Origin: Streptomyces shenzhenensis
Lineage (GTDB): Bacteria; Actinomycetota; Actinomycetes; Streptomycetales; Streptomycetaceae
Direction of reading: 5' to 3'
NCBI RefSeq assembly: GCF_021462265.1
Contig: NZ_JAJONF010000008.1
Location: forward strand, 186,001-250,000
Length of the DNA stretch: 64,000 nucleotides
Shown: positions 8,791-16,779 of the stretch, piece after piece
How the letters are laid out: each line of letters opens with the position of its first letter
Position numbering within the stretch: position 1 is the first letter of the stretch
Program-made: the position numbers and the translations under genes
Notes under the pieces: model-generated
Told to the model about the DNA's origin: nothing
What the model saw: only the letters and a program-made list of their open reading frames with translations
The model's database searches: none

Positions 8791-8973
8791 CCCCCAGCCG
8801 AAGGCTGGGGGCACCCCCAGCGCCCCTGAAGGGGCGCGTGCAGGGCCCCTTCCGGTGAAGGGGCCCGAACTTTTTCCCGCGGCAACGGCGCTGAGTCCCG
8901 ACGGCGGTGCCGGACGGCCTGAGAGCCCTTGGCGCACACGGAGAAGGGCCCCTCTCAAGCAAGAGGGGCCCTT
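8791..8973 (+). terminator. Cluster of four hairpins between conservon and accE
   Basis: Four inverted repeats lie in 183 bases: 8791-8799/8803-8811 (9 bp, loop GAA), 8820-8826/8831-8837 (7 bp), 8843-8852/8857-8866 (10 bp), and 8944-8955/8962-8973 (12 bp, loop CAAGCA). The last is the best terminator and separates the rightward conservon from the leftward accBE operon, so it may act in both directions. The first resembles a dispersed Streptomyces palindrome. No gene was seen in 8719-9004. Confidence 0.65.
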
Positions 8974-9004
8974 GTCCTACGTGCTGTCGGCTGAGCGGCG
9001 CAGC

Positions 9005-9208
9005 CTAGCCGTGCCAGCTGTGCGGGGCGCGGAAGCCGTTCTCGCGCTCCAGGCGGCGCCAGCCGGCCTTGGCGCGGCCTCGGTGGGTCTGCTCGGTGTC
9101 GTCGGCGGTCGGCCGGGCGGCCGCGCGGGCCAGGAGGACCGCCGTGATAGCGGCGACTTCCTCCGGGTCGGCATTGCCCTTCTCGACGCGGATGTCAGGC
9201 ACGTTCAT
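9005..9208 (-). CDS. accE: Acyl-CoA carboxylase epsilon subunit
   Basis: A 67-residue protein of the small actinomycete epsilon-subunit family, which stabilises and activates the biotin-dependent acyl-CoA carboxylase formed with the beta subunit and a biotinylated alpha subunit. Recognisable elements are the N-terminal IRVEKGNADPEEVAAITAVL stretch, a Thr/Gln-rich linker, and the C-terminal WRRLERENGFRAPHSW signature. It lies 35 bases downstream of accB in the same direction, the usual pairing. The start is ATG 9208 with GGAG about 10 bases upstream. The biotin carboxylase/BCCP alpha subunit is not in the window. Confidence 0.9.
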   Translation of the reverse strand: MNVPDIRVEKGNADPEEVAAITAVLLARAAARPTADDTEQTHRGRAKAGWRRLERENGFRAPHSWHG

Positions 9209-9243
9209 GGGTGTCAGTCTCCGTGAGAGAGGTTTCCGCAGGA

Positions 9244-10839
9244 TTACTGCGGGGGGTTGCCGTGCTTACGGGACGGCAGGTCGGCGTGCTTGGTCTGCAG
9301 CATCGCCAGGGACCTGGCAAGCACCTCGCGCGTCTCGGCCGGGTCGATGACGTCGTCGACCAGACCGCGCTCGGCCGCGTAGTAGGGGTGCATGAGCTCG
9401 GCCTTGTACTCCTTGACCATCTTCTGCCGCATGGCCTCGGGGTCCTCGGCCGCGCCGATCTGACGGCGGAAGATCACGTTGGCCGCTCCCTCGGCACCCA
9501 TGACCGCGATCTCGTTCGTCGGCCAGGCGTACGTCAGGTCGGCACCGATCGACTGGGAGTCCATCACGATGTAGGCACCTCCGTACGCCTTGCGCAGGAT
9601 CAGGGAGATCCGGGGCACGGTCGCGTTGCAGTAGGCGTAGAGGAGCTTCGCACCGTGGCGGATGATCCCGCCGTGCTCCTGGTCGACACCCGGGAGGAAG
9701 CCCGGTACGTCCAGGAATGTGACGATCGGAACATTGAAAGCGTCACACATCTGAACAAAGCGCGCAGCTTTTTCACTCGCCTCGATGTCCAGGACGCCCG
9801 CCAGCACCTGCGGCTGGTTGGCGATGATGCCCACCACCTGGCCGTCGATCCGGGCCAGCGCGCAGATGATGTTCCGCGCCCAGCGCTCGTGGACCTCCAG
9901 GTACTCGCCGTCGTCGACGATCTCCTCGATGACCTTGGTCATGTCGTACGGCCGGTTGCCGTCGACCGGGACGAGGTCGAGGAGGGCGTCGCCGCGGCGT
10001 TCGATCGGGTCCGCCGACTCCGCCCGGGGCGGGTTCTCGCGGTTGTTCTGCGGGAGGAGGGAGAGGAGGTAGCGGACCTCCGCGATGCAGGTCTCCTCGT
10101 CGTCGTACGCGAAGTGGCAGACGCCGGAGGTCTCCGCGTGCACGTCGGCGCCGCCGAGGCCGTTCTGGGTGATCTCCTCGCCGGTGACCGCCTTGACGAC
10201 GTCCGGGCCGGTGATGAACATCTGCGAGGTCTCGCGGACCATGAAGACGAAGTCGGTGAGGGCGGGGCTGTAGGCCGCGCCGCCCGCGCACGGGCCGAGC
10301 ATCACGCTGATCTGCGGGATGACACCGGACGCCTTGGTGTTGCGCTGGAAGATGCCGCCGTAGCCGGCGAGGGCGCTGACGCCCTCCTGGATACGGGCGC
10401 CGGCGCCGTCGTTCAGCGAGACCAGCGGGGCGCCGGCCGCGATGGCCATGTCCATGATCTTGTGGATCTTGGTGGCGTGGGCCTCGCCCAGGGCGCCGCC
10501 GAAGATCCGGAAGTCGTGCGCGTAGACGAAGACCGTACGACCGTCGACCGTGCCCCAGCCGGTGACGACACCGTCGGTGTACGGCTTCTTGGCCTCCAGG
10601 CCGAAGCCCACCGCGCGGTGCCGGCGCAGCTGCTCGACCTCCTGGAAGGAACCCGGGTCCAGGAGCAGCTCGATGCGCTCCCGGGCCGTCAGCTTGCCCT
10701 TGGCGTGCTGCGCCTCGGTCGCCTTCTCGCTGGGGCCCGCCACGGCCACCGCACGGATGTCGTGCAGCTCGGCGACCCGCCCGCGCGCGTCCGTCGGTTC
10801 ACCGGTGGGGTCGCCCGTCGTCTCTTCCAAAACGGTCAT
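9244..10839 (-). CDS. accB: Acyl-CoA carboxylase beta (carboxyltransferase) subunit
   Basis: A 531-residue carboxyltransferase that moves CO2 from carboxybiotin to acetyl- or propionyl-CoA, giving malonyl- or methylmalonyl-CoA for fatty acids and polyketides. Both crotonase-like halves are present, with GDGAGARIQEG-type and GGAYIVMDS signatures. The specificity position in GGAY-x-VM is Ile424, as in acetyl/propionyl-accepting AccB, rather than the Asp of propionyl-specific PccB; this rests on published S. coelicolor mutagenesis and supports AccB. ATG 10839 has AAGG seven bases upstream. The accE gene follows in the operon. Confidence 0.93.
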   Translation of the reverse strand: MTVLEETTGDPTGEPTDARGRVAELHDIRAVAVAGPSEKATEAQHAKGKLTARERIELLLDPGSFQEVEQLRRHRAVGFGLEAKKPYTDGVVTGWGTVDGRTVFVYAHDFRIFGGALGEAHATKIHKIMDMAIAAGAPLVSLNDGAGARIQEGVSALAGYGGIFQRNTKASGVIPQISVMLGPCAGGAAYSPALTDFVFMVRETSQMFITGPDVVKAVTGEEITQNGLGGADVHAETSGVCHFAYDDEETCIAEVRYLLSLLPQNNRENPPRAESADPIERRGDALLDLVPVDGNRPYDMTKVIEEIVDDGEYLEVHERWARNIICALARIDGQVVGIIANQPQVLAGVLDIEASEKAARFVQMCDAFNVPIVTFLDVPGFLPGVDQEHGGIIRHGAKLLYAYCNATVPRISLILRKAYGGAYIVMDSQSIGADLTYAWPTNEIAVMGAEGAANVIFRRQIGAAEDPEAMRQKMVKEYKAELMHPYYAAERGLVDDVIDPAETREVLARSLAMLQTKHADLPSRKHGNPPQ

Positions 10840-11178
10840 GTAGTGACCTTACGAAGGACACCAAGGAATGCGAGACGTCGACTCCGTACAGTCTCCGGCG
10901 TGTTTTCCTGGAACCACCGAACAGAACCAGGACCGCATGCAGCCGTTCCGACTGCTCAGGGGGCTTGGCTGTTGTAGGGGTGCCACAAAGCGGATACTGA
11001 GACCCGCCTCACATTCACGGCCGGTCCATACCACCCACGGAGTGACGAAGGACTCCGGACGGCGGTTCACCCACACAGAGCCTAGCCCCCCAGCAGATCC
11101 CTGCCACCCCGGCAGGCGGCGCGACAGCACGACAAGCGACGACTCCGACACCCCGACACTCCGACACACCCCAATGAT

Positions 11179-11232
11179 GTTGAATATTGAACGGAATAGG
11201 TCTACGGTGTCTCCCGTTGAGTTCATTGAACT
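11179..11232 (+). promoter_or_regulatory. AT-rich inverted repeats upstream of the YceI gene
   Basis: Two symmetric sites lie 55-108 bases before the YceI start: GTTGAATATTGAAC (11179-11192, palindromic except one pair) and AGTTCATTGAACT (11220-11232, a perfect 5-bp inverted repeat around ATT). They share the half-site TTGAA and lie in the most AT-rich stretch of the neighbourhood, so they look like an operator over the YceI promoter. The interval 10840-11286 also holds the divergent accB promoter; no gene was seen in it. Confidence 0.5.
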
Positions 11233-11286
11233 TTAAACATCAAGGCCGCACCGAAGTCGCGACCCCCGTCCCCCAAGGAGCACGTC

Positions 11287-11883
11287 ATGGGTATCTTCAG
11301 CCGCAAGAACGACGAGACGACCGCCGCCGGCACGACCGCGGACACCGCCGCGCTGACCGGTGACTACACGATCGACCCCTCGCACACCACGCTCGGTTTC
11401 GTGGCCCGCCACGCGATGGTCACCAACGTCAAGGGCAGCTTCCAGGAGTTCGAGGGCTCCCTGCACCTGGACGGCGTGGACCCGTCGAAGTCCACGGCGT
11501 CGCTGGACATCAAGATGGACAGCATCACCACCGGCAGCCCCGACCGTGACGGTCACCTGAAGTCGGCCGACTTCTTCAAGACCGACGAGTTCCCGACGAT
11601 GACCTTCCGTTCCACCAAGGCGGAGTCCCTCGGCGGCGACGACTACCGCATCACCGGCGACCTCGAGATCCTCGGTGTCACCAGGCCGGTCACCATCGAC
11701 CTGGAGTTCAACGGCGCCGCCAAGGACCCGTTCGGCAACGAGCGCGTCGGCTTCGAGGGCAAGGCCGAGATCAAGCGCTCCGACTGGGGCGTCACCTGGA
11801 ACGCGGCGCTGGAGACCGGCGGCGTCCTCGTCTCCGACAAGATCAAGCTGCACTTCGACATCTCGGCGATCAAGAACGCGTGA
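11287..11883 (+). CDS. YceI family lipocalin-like protein
   Basis: A 198-residue YceI-family protein. The domain spans about residues 30-195: TGDYTIDPSHTTLGFVARH, the TGSPDRDGHLKSADFF segment, and a C-terminal FGNERVGFEGKAEIKRSDWG. The family folds as an extended lipocalin-like barrel that binds polyisoprenoids or other amphiphiles. Unlike periplasmic E. coli YceI this copy has no signal peptide (it starts MGIFSRKNDET), so it is probably cytoplasmic. AAGGAG (11275-11280) precedes ATG 11287. The gene is monocistronic, with an inverted-repeat-rich promoter and a strong terminator. Confidence 0.9.
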   Translation: MGIFSRKNDETTAAGTTADTAALTGDYTIDPSHTTLGFVARHAMVTNVKGSFQEFEGSLHLDGVDPSKSTASLDIKMDSITTGSPDRDGHLKSADFFKTDEFPTMTFRSTKAESLGGDDYRITGDLEILGVTRPVTIDLEFNGAAKDPFGNERVGFEGKAEIKRSDWGVTWNAALETGGVLVSDKIKLHFDISAIKNA

Positions 11884-11920
11884 GCCCGCGGCGCCGCCCC
11901 GCCGACCCCCTCACTGCCCA

Positions 11921-11961
11921 CCGAGCGCCCGCCTCCCACTCCCCTGAGGCCGGGCGCTCGG
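11921..11961 (+). terminator. Terminator of the YceI gene
   Basis: A perfect 11-bp stem, CCGAGCGCCCG (11921-11931) with CGGGCGCTCGG (11951-11961), 38 bases after the stop codon. Confidence 0.65.
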
Positions 11962-12057
11962 CCGTGTCCGGCCCCCGGAGACCGGCCCGCTCGACGCGAC
12001 GTCGCGAGCCGGGTGCCACCGGCGTCCAGGTCGCCGGGCCCTTCGAGGTCACCTGGC

Positions 12058-13542
12058 TCACTCACCTTCGTACAGACGCGCCAGGTCGACCAGCACCACC
12101 TCTCCCCGGTCGCCCGCCGCCCGGAGGTCGTCGGTGAACCCGGCTCCGCTGTAGCAGGCGAGCCGGACGGCGGACATGTCGGCTCCGCGGCCGGCCAGCA
12201 GCGTGGCGACGTGACGCAGCCGCTCCAGATGCCCCAGCCCCATCACCTGGTCCCACTTGGCCTCGCCCAGGGACAGCAGCACTCCGCTGTCCTGGCCCAC
12301 AGCTCCCCGTACGACCACGTCGATCTCATGTCCGGTGCGCTCCGCCTGATCCGGGACGGTCCCGTACGAGACATCGATCGGCATGCCCCCGAAGGTCTCT
12401 GGAGCCGCGAAGTGGGTGACCCATTCCCGGCAGATCTGTTCGAAGTGCGGCCCCACCACGGCGGAGAGGAACCGTGCCCGGGAGCTCTCCCAGACCTGCT
12501 CCGCCATGCCCCGGTCCAGCAGAGGGAGTCTGGGCCGGGAGATGGCATGGTCGAAGGCGATGAGCGGCTCGCCGACACGGTAGACGCTGCGGTTCCTGCG
12601 GAACGCGTCCTTCTCCCGGCGCACCAGTCCGCAGTCCTGGAGCACGGTGAGGGGATGGGTGATGTCGCTGGTGGGCCGCTCCAGACTGCCGGCGATCCGG
12701 CCCGCCGTGGCGTTGCCGGACGCGAGCGCCGCGAGTACCGAGTGATACAGGGCCCGATCCCGCAGGTCGGACTCGTCCGCCAGGAGGTAGCGGGCCTCAC
12801 GGTAGAGCGGCGAGCGGGGCGAGAGCGCGGTACGGCAGACCCAGGCGTCGAAGTCGGCCGGGCCGGCAGGCGTGTCGTCGCGTACGAACTCCCTGCGATA
12901 GGCGGGAGTTCCGCCGACGACGCTGTGGACGAGGAGCGCGAGCCGGTGGTCGTCGATGCCCCAGAAGGCCGCGGCCTGGCGGAAGTCGAGCGGATGCACG
13001 ACGAGTTCGAGACCGGCGCGGCCGCGGAGCGGCGACGTGCCGCTGAGCAGCTTGCCCATGAAGGACAGAGAGCTTCCGCAGAGCAGGAGGCGGGTTCGGG
13101 ACTCCAGCCGCTCCGGCCGCCGGGGGCCGTACGCCACCTGCACGATCGAGGGCAGTGAGGGGGTCGCTCTGGCCAGGTAGGGGAACTCGTCGATGACCAC
13201 GGGGAGGGGCCGCTCCTTCCCGAGGACGAGGAGCGCGTCGATCGCCTGTTCCCAGCGGTCGAACCGCATCGGCGCGATGCTGCCGCCGTACTGGCCGAGT
13301 TCCTCACCGAAGCGGCGCAGCGACTCGGCCTCCGTGGCCTCGTAGGCACAGAAGTAGAAGCCCCCGGCCGCTCGGGCGAGCGAGTCGAGCAGGAAGGACT
13401 TGCCCTGCCGCCGCCGACCGGAGACGACGGCCATGGTGGCCTCCGGCCCTTCGTCGCCCGCGAAGGCGGTGAGCTCGCTCCACTCCCAGTCGCGGGCGAA
13501 CATGTCCGGGGGTTTCGGAAGGTGGGAGCGAGACCGGGGCAT
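12058..13542 (-). CDS. AAA-type ATPase with DUF234-like C-terminus
   Basis: A 494-residue ATPase of the archaeal-ATPase class. The N-terminal nucleotide-binding domain has a Walker A (VVSGRRRQGKSFLLD, residues about 38-52) and a Walker B-like PVVIDEFPYL near 113-122. A middle winged-helix region contains SGNATAGRIAGSLERPTSDI. The C-terminal third (IDVVVRGAVGQDSGVLLSLGEAKW) reads like a PD-(D/E)XK-type DUF234 fold, with D and E-x-K in place. Proteins of this architecture are common but mostly uncharacterised; nuclease activity is inference. ATG 13542 follows GGAGG at 5 bases. Two copies of an operator-like 14-mer lie 25-54 bases upstream, suggesting autoregulation. Confidence 0.8.
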   Translation of the reverse strand: MPRSRSHLPKPPDMFARDWEWSELTAFAGDEGPEATMAVVSGRRRQGKSFLLDSLARAAGGFYFCAYEATEAESLRRFGEELGQYGGSIAPMRFDRWEQAIDALLVLGKERPLPVVIDEFPYLARATPSLPSIVQVAYGPRRPERLESRTRLLLCGSSLSFMGKLLSGTSPLRGRAGLELVVHPLDFRQAAAFWGIDDHRLALLVHSVVGGTPAYRREFVRDDTPAGPADFDAWVCRTALSPRSPLYREARYLLADESDLRDRALYHSVLAALASGNATAGRIAGSLERPTSDITHPLTVLQDCGLVRREKDAFRRNRSVYRVGEPLIAFDHAISRPRLPLLDRGMAEQVWESSRARFLSAVVGPHFEQICREWVTHFAAPETFGGMPIDVSYGTVPDQAERTGHEIDVVVRGAVGQDSGVLLSLGEAKWDQVMGLGHLERLRHVATLLAGRGADMSAVRLACYSGAGFTDDLRAAGDRGEVVLVDLARLYEGE

Positions 13543-13566
13543 GGACGCCTCCAGAGCGAAGTTACG

Positions 13567-13595
13567 GGAAGTACGTTTCCCGGAAGTACGTTTCC
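13567..13595 (-). repeat. Tandem operator-like repeat upstream of the DUF234 ATPase
   Basis: GGAAGTACGTTTCC occurs twice with no mismatch (13567-13580 and 13582-13595), a 15-base period, about one and a half helical turns. Each copy is itself partly symmetric (GGAA ... TTCC). The position 25-54 bases upstream of ATG 13542 fits a transcription-factor site. Confidence 0.6.
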
Positions 13596-13616
13596 CCTAA
13601 CGAGGCTCGGCTCGCA

Positions 13617-13790
13617 TCAGTCACGGCCCGTACCTGTGGCCATGCCCGAGATCACCCCCCACTTGTCCGCGAGCAGGCTGGCCAGCAGCAGCCCCCGGCC
13701 GTTTTCCGAGTGCGTCGGGATGCAGTCGTGGCGGCTCGGGCTGCACCCGGACCAGCCCTCCGCCGCCGTCAACGGGCCTTCCCCGCCCGC
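13617..13790 (-). pseudogene. Remnant of an anti-sigma-factor-like ATP-binding protein
   Basis: Reading leftward, the frame ending at TGA 13617-13619 encodes HSENGRGLLLASLLADKWGV, the G2-box region of the HATPase_c_2 (RsbW-like) proteins abundant in Streptomyces. The upstream part has no recognisable N-box. Downstream of WGV the usual GKTVWAEL-type ending is missing (ISGMATGTGRD then stop). No start codon with a ribosome site was found in this frame. It is best read as a decayed 3' fragment of about 55 codons. Confidence 0.5.
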
Positions 13791-13814
13791 CTGGTGACAT
13801 GCCGCCGGGCTGCG

Positions 13815-14885
13815 TTACGCCACCGCGTGTCCGGCTTCGTCCTGATGGTGGCGTGCTGCGGCCCGGCGTTTCGGGACCGGCAGCAGCCACCACGCCGAGG
13901 CCACCGACAGGGCCGCGCCCACCGCGATGGCCGCCAGGCGGGTCGGCAGCAGGGACGCCGCGTCTTGGCCGAAGTAGCCGAGGAGCAGGGACAGGGCCGT
14001 GGTCATGCCGGCTGCCCAGTACGCGTAGTTGAGGGGGCGCAGCCACAGGGCGACGGCCAGGACGGCGAACATCAGGGCCACGGAGGTGTGGCCCGTGACG
14101 CCCGCCTCCGCCACCGCCGTCGCCAGGAGCGTCCCCACGCACGCCCCGGCCAGGCGCTCGATCCCCTTGCGCAGGACGTCGGTCCGGCCGCGGTTGCCGC
14201 TCGCGGCGACATACGCGGTCAGGACGGCCCACGGCCAGTGGTTGTCGAAGAGGAAACGGCCCAGCACGAAGGCGGTTGCGACGGCCGCCGCCATTTGCAG
14301 GGCCATGCGGGTGCTGGGGCGTGGGTGGAGACGGGAGCGGCGCGGGGGCGGGTCGGGAGCCGGGGACGCGCGCCAGGGGCCGTAGCGGTCGGCCAGGCCC
14401 TGGACCAGCCACACCGAGCAGCACGCCATGAGCCCGATCAGCGCGGACCAGCCCCAGGTCACCAGCCCGCTCTGGGCCCGCGCCGGGAGTGCGGGGCCGG
14501 GGACCACGAGCAGGGCCACCAGGGGGAGGGCGATCAGCGTGCCGGCCTTGGTGGCAGCCGGGCCGTAGCGGCGGATCCAGATGGCCAGTGCCATCCCGGC
14601 CGTGTAGACGGCCGCGCCCGCCGTGTAGTGGGAGGCGAGCAGGCGGCCGACGAGGATCGAGGCGGCGGCCGTCGCCGGGAGCAGCACCAGTGAGATCAGC
14701 CGTCGGCGGGTGTCTGCGGTGCGCTGGGTCGAGGCGAGGGTCAGGGTGAGGGCGACCGCGAGGACCAGCACGTCGGTGTGCAGCCCGGCCGTCCTCTCCA
14801 GTGCCAGCGCGGCTCCCCAGGAGAGCAGCACGGCCGCCATCGTGAGAGCTGCTTCGTACGCATTGCGTATGAGTTTGACGGTCAC
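13815..14885 (-). CDS. FUSC-family membrane protein, possible aromatic-acid exporter
   Basis: A 356-residue integral membrane protein with two blocks of several hydrophobic helices: residues about 10-130 (AALTMAAVLLSWGAALAL, VLVLAVALTLTLAS, AGMALAIWI) and about 210-340 (MAAAVATAFVLGRFLFDNHWPWAVLTAYVA). The second block carries the NRGRTDVLRKGIERLAGACVGTL signature of FUSC/DUF939-type proteins, which include aromatic-acid exporters. GTG 14885 (VTVKLIRNAYE) is the proposed start because longer versions would run through the divergent MarR gene; the ribosome site is weak. The divergent MarR gene probably controls it. Confidence 0.75.
   Translation of the reverse strand: MTVKLIRNAYEAALTMAAVLLSWGAALALERTAGLHTDVLVLAVALTLTLASTQRTADTRRRLISLVLLPATAAASILVGRLLASHYTAGAAVYTAGMALAIWIRRYGPAATKAGTLIALPLVALLVVPGPALPARAQSGLVTWGWSALIGLMACCSVWLVQGLADRYGPWRASPAPDPPPRRSRLHPRPSTRMALQMAAAVATAFVLGRFLFDNHWPWAVLTAYVAASGNRGRTDVLRKGIERLAGACVGTLLATAVAEAGVTGHTSVALMFAVLAVALWLRPLNYAYWAAGMTTALSLLLGYFGQDAASLLPTRLAAIAVGAALSVASAWWLLPVPKRRAAARHHQDEAGHAVA
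14857..14869. promoter_or_regulatory. Palindrome between the FUSC and MarR genes
   Basis: TACGCATTGCGTA is a perfect 6-bp inverted repeat around one T, the size and symmetry of MarR operators. It overlaps the first codons of the proposed FUSC reading frame and lies about 80 bases upstream of the MarR start. Confidence 0.4.
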
Positions 14886-14948
14886 AGAGGCGAGAGTACG
14901 GGTATTTCGCGGCGGCCAGTAGTAAGTTTGCGCGTACGATCTGCTGCC

Positions 14949-15371
14949 ATGGAGCACCTCACCGAAGCCGCCCGTATCCGTCGTGCCGTCCTCCGGTTCA
15001 ACCGTCGGCTGCGGCAGGAGCGCGGGGACGGGAGCCTCAGTCCCAATCAGCTGTCGGTGCTCGGCCATCTGTACCGGCACGGGCCGTCCACGCCCGGCGA
15101 GGTCGCGGCCGCCGAGCGGCAGCGGCCGCAGTCGCTGACCCGGGTCTTCGCGGAGCTGGAGGCGGAGGGGCTGGTCGGGCGGGCGCCGGACCCGTCGGAC
15201 CGGCGGCAGTCCGTGCTGAGCCTGACCGGGGCGGGGCGGCGGGCGCTGGAGGACGACATGGCGCAGCGGGACGCCTGGCTGGCGGGGGCCCTTGAGTCAC
15301 TGGGCGAGACCGAGCGCGGGGTCCTGCTGCTCGCGGCCGCCGTGATGGAGCGGCTGGGCGACGCCGGGTAG
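14949..15371 (+). CDS. MarR-family transcriptional regulator
   Basis: A 140-residue winged-helix regulator. The sequence has an N-terminal dimerisation helix (MEHLTEAARIRRAVLRFNRRL), the HTH (LSVLGHLYRHGPSTPGEVAAAERQRPQSLTRVFAELEAEGLV), and the wing with the MarR-typical DPSDRRQSVLSLT. Many MarR proteins repress a divergent transporter gene and release DNA on binding phenolic ligands, which fits the divergent FUSC exporter; the ligand is unknown. ATG 14949 is chosen at the family's usual N-terminus; no good ribosome site precedes it, so a leaderless transcript is possible. It ends 1 base before the convergent membrane protein gene. Confidence 0.88.
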   Translation: MEHLTEAARIRRAVLRFNRRLRQERGDGSLSPNQLSVLGHLYRHGPSTPGEVAAAERQRPQSLTRVFAELEAEGLVGRAPDPSDRRQSVLSLTGAGRRALEDDMAQRDAWLAGALESLGETERGVLLLAAAVMERLGDAG

Positions 15372-15372
15372 G

Positions 15373-16737
15373 TCAGAAGCCGCCGCCGAAGTCCCCGCTG
15401 TCCCCGCCCCCGCCGCCGAAGTCGCCCCCGCCCCCGAAGTCGCCGAAGTCCCCGGGGTCGAAGTCCGCGCCCGAGACGTCGCCGCCCTGGTAGCCGCCGG
15501 TGCCGAAGTCGCCGTACCCGGTGCCGTAGTCGGCCGCGTAGGCGGGCGCGGACATCCAGCCGCCCAGAGCCGTGCCGATCAGGAGGCCGGGGAGGATGCC
15601 GCCGCCGAAGTAGCCGCCCGCCCAGGGGCCGTAGGCCGGGCCCGCGTCCCAGTAGGGGCGGCGGCCGTATTCGGTGTCGACCTCGCGGACCGCCGGGTCG
15701 CGGCCGTCGGCCAGGCGGGTGGCGTCGGCCGCGCAGACCGGGACCTCGCGGGGCGCGCCGCCGGGCGGCGTCCAGGTGGCGTCCGTGACCGAGGGGCCGT
15801 GCCGGGGGTCGAAGAAGCAGGGCGGGCGGCGCTCCGGGAGCGGGCGGCCCTCCCGGCGGGCGGCCAGCTGGGCGAGCGAGAAGCGGCCGCCTCCCAGCGC
15901 CTCGGTGACGGACCTGACGTCCTCCGGTCCGCGGGCGGCGGCCATGGCGGACTTCGCCTGGTCGTAGGCGTTCAGTGCCCGCTCGTAGTCCGCTCGCATC
16001 GCGTCGTCGGCGCCCGGCTCGGCCGGGTGGAATTCTAGGCGGTCCAGTTCCTCGCCGAACGCGGTGATGTCCTCGTCCACGACCACCCGGAGCCGGTCCA
16101 GGGCGGCCCGCCGCTCCTCCTCGTGACGCCGGCGGCTCCGGCGGACCAGCGCGTACGTGCCCGCCCCGGCGGCCACGACCACGGCTCCGATCGCGATCAG
16201 CGCCGTACCGGACGCCCCTGAGCCGCCCGTGCCGCGGCTGCCCCAGGACGCGGGCGCCTTGCCGCCCATGTTGGTCAGGGCGCGGTCGGTGAAATCGGTC
16301 AGCTGGGTCTTGGCGGTCTCGCCCTGGACGCTGGTGACCAGGTTCTGCACGGCCGTCCGCGGGACGACGGAGGAGTCGGCGCGGGCGTCGAAGCGGTCGC
16401 CGAGGCGGATCGCGTAGAGGCCGGTGACGCCGGTGGCGGTGCGCAGGTTCGTGAAGAGGTTCCCGGTGGGGTAGCCGGCCGGCAGGACGGCGATGAACAG
16501 CGGCTTGTCCGCGTCCTTGATCTGCCGGGCCAGGCTGTCGGCGTCGGCCGCGGAGAGCTGGCCGGCGGCCGCCGGGTCGACGTACACCGGGCTGCGGCGC
16601 AGGGCGTCGGCGATCGCCGAGACGCCGGTCGCCGCGCCGGCCGGCCGGGCGGACGCGGTCAGGGCGACCAGCGCCAGCGCGCACGCCAGGAACAGCAGGG
16701 CCGGGAGGCTTCGGGTGGTCCGTCGCACCGCCTTCAT
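15373..16737 (-). CDS. Secreted/membrane TPM-domain protein with Gly-Asp-Phe tail
   Basis: A 454-residue protein with a signal peptide (residues 1-36, LPALLFLACALALVALTASARPAGAA). An extracytoplasmic domain of about 150 residues resembles the TPM/DUF4350-like fold (PVYVDPAAAGQLSAADADSLARQI, PLFIAVLPAGY). A membrane helix follows at about 180-200 (GTALIAIGAVVVAAGAGTYALV). The cytoplasmic part includes a coiled segment (RRSRRRHEEERRAALDRLRVVV). The C-terminus has a second hydrophobic segment and a striking tail of DFGGGGDFGG-type repeats. The function is unknown. It is convergent with the MarR gene and is not obviously in an operon. Confidence 0.75.
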   Translation of the reverse strand: MKAVRRTTRSLPALLFLACALALVALTASARPAGAATGVSAIADALRRSPVYVDPAAAGQLSAADADSLARQIKDADKPLFIAVLPAGYPTGNLFTNLRTATGVTGLYAIRLGDRFDARADSSVVPRTAVQNLVTSVQGETAKTQLTDFTDRALTNMGGKAPASWGSRGTGGSGASGTALIAIGAVVVAAGAGTYALVRRSRRRHEEERRAALDRLRVVVDEDITAFGEELDRLEFHPAEPGADDAMRADYERALNAYDQAKSAMAAARGPEDVRSVTEALGGGRFSLAQLAARREGRPLPERRPPCFFDPRHGPSVTDATWTPPGGAPREVPVCAADATRLADGRDPAVREVDTEYGRRPYWDAGPAYGPWAGGYFGGGILPGLLIGTALGGWMSAPAYAADYGTGYGDFGTGGYQGGDVSGADFDPGDFGDFGGGGDFGGGGGDSGDFGGGF

Positions 16738-16779
16738 GGTTCGAAAGTACCCCGAAGCCTCCCGGAGCGGGATGTCCCC

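Noticed and set aside
8693-9226. Open frame through the hairpin cluster and into accE
   Set aside because: It crosses four hairpins and the antisense of accE, with no protein family signature.
13058-13600. CRISPR-like reading of the two 14-base repeats
   Set aside because: Only two copies, 15-base period with no spacers.
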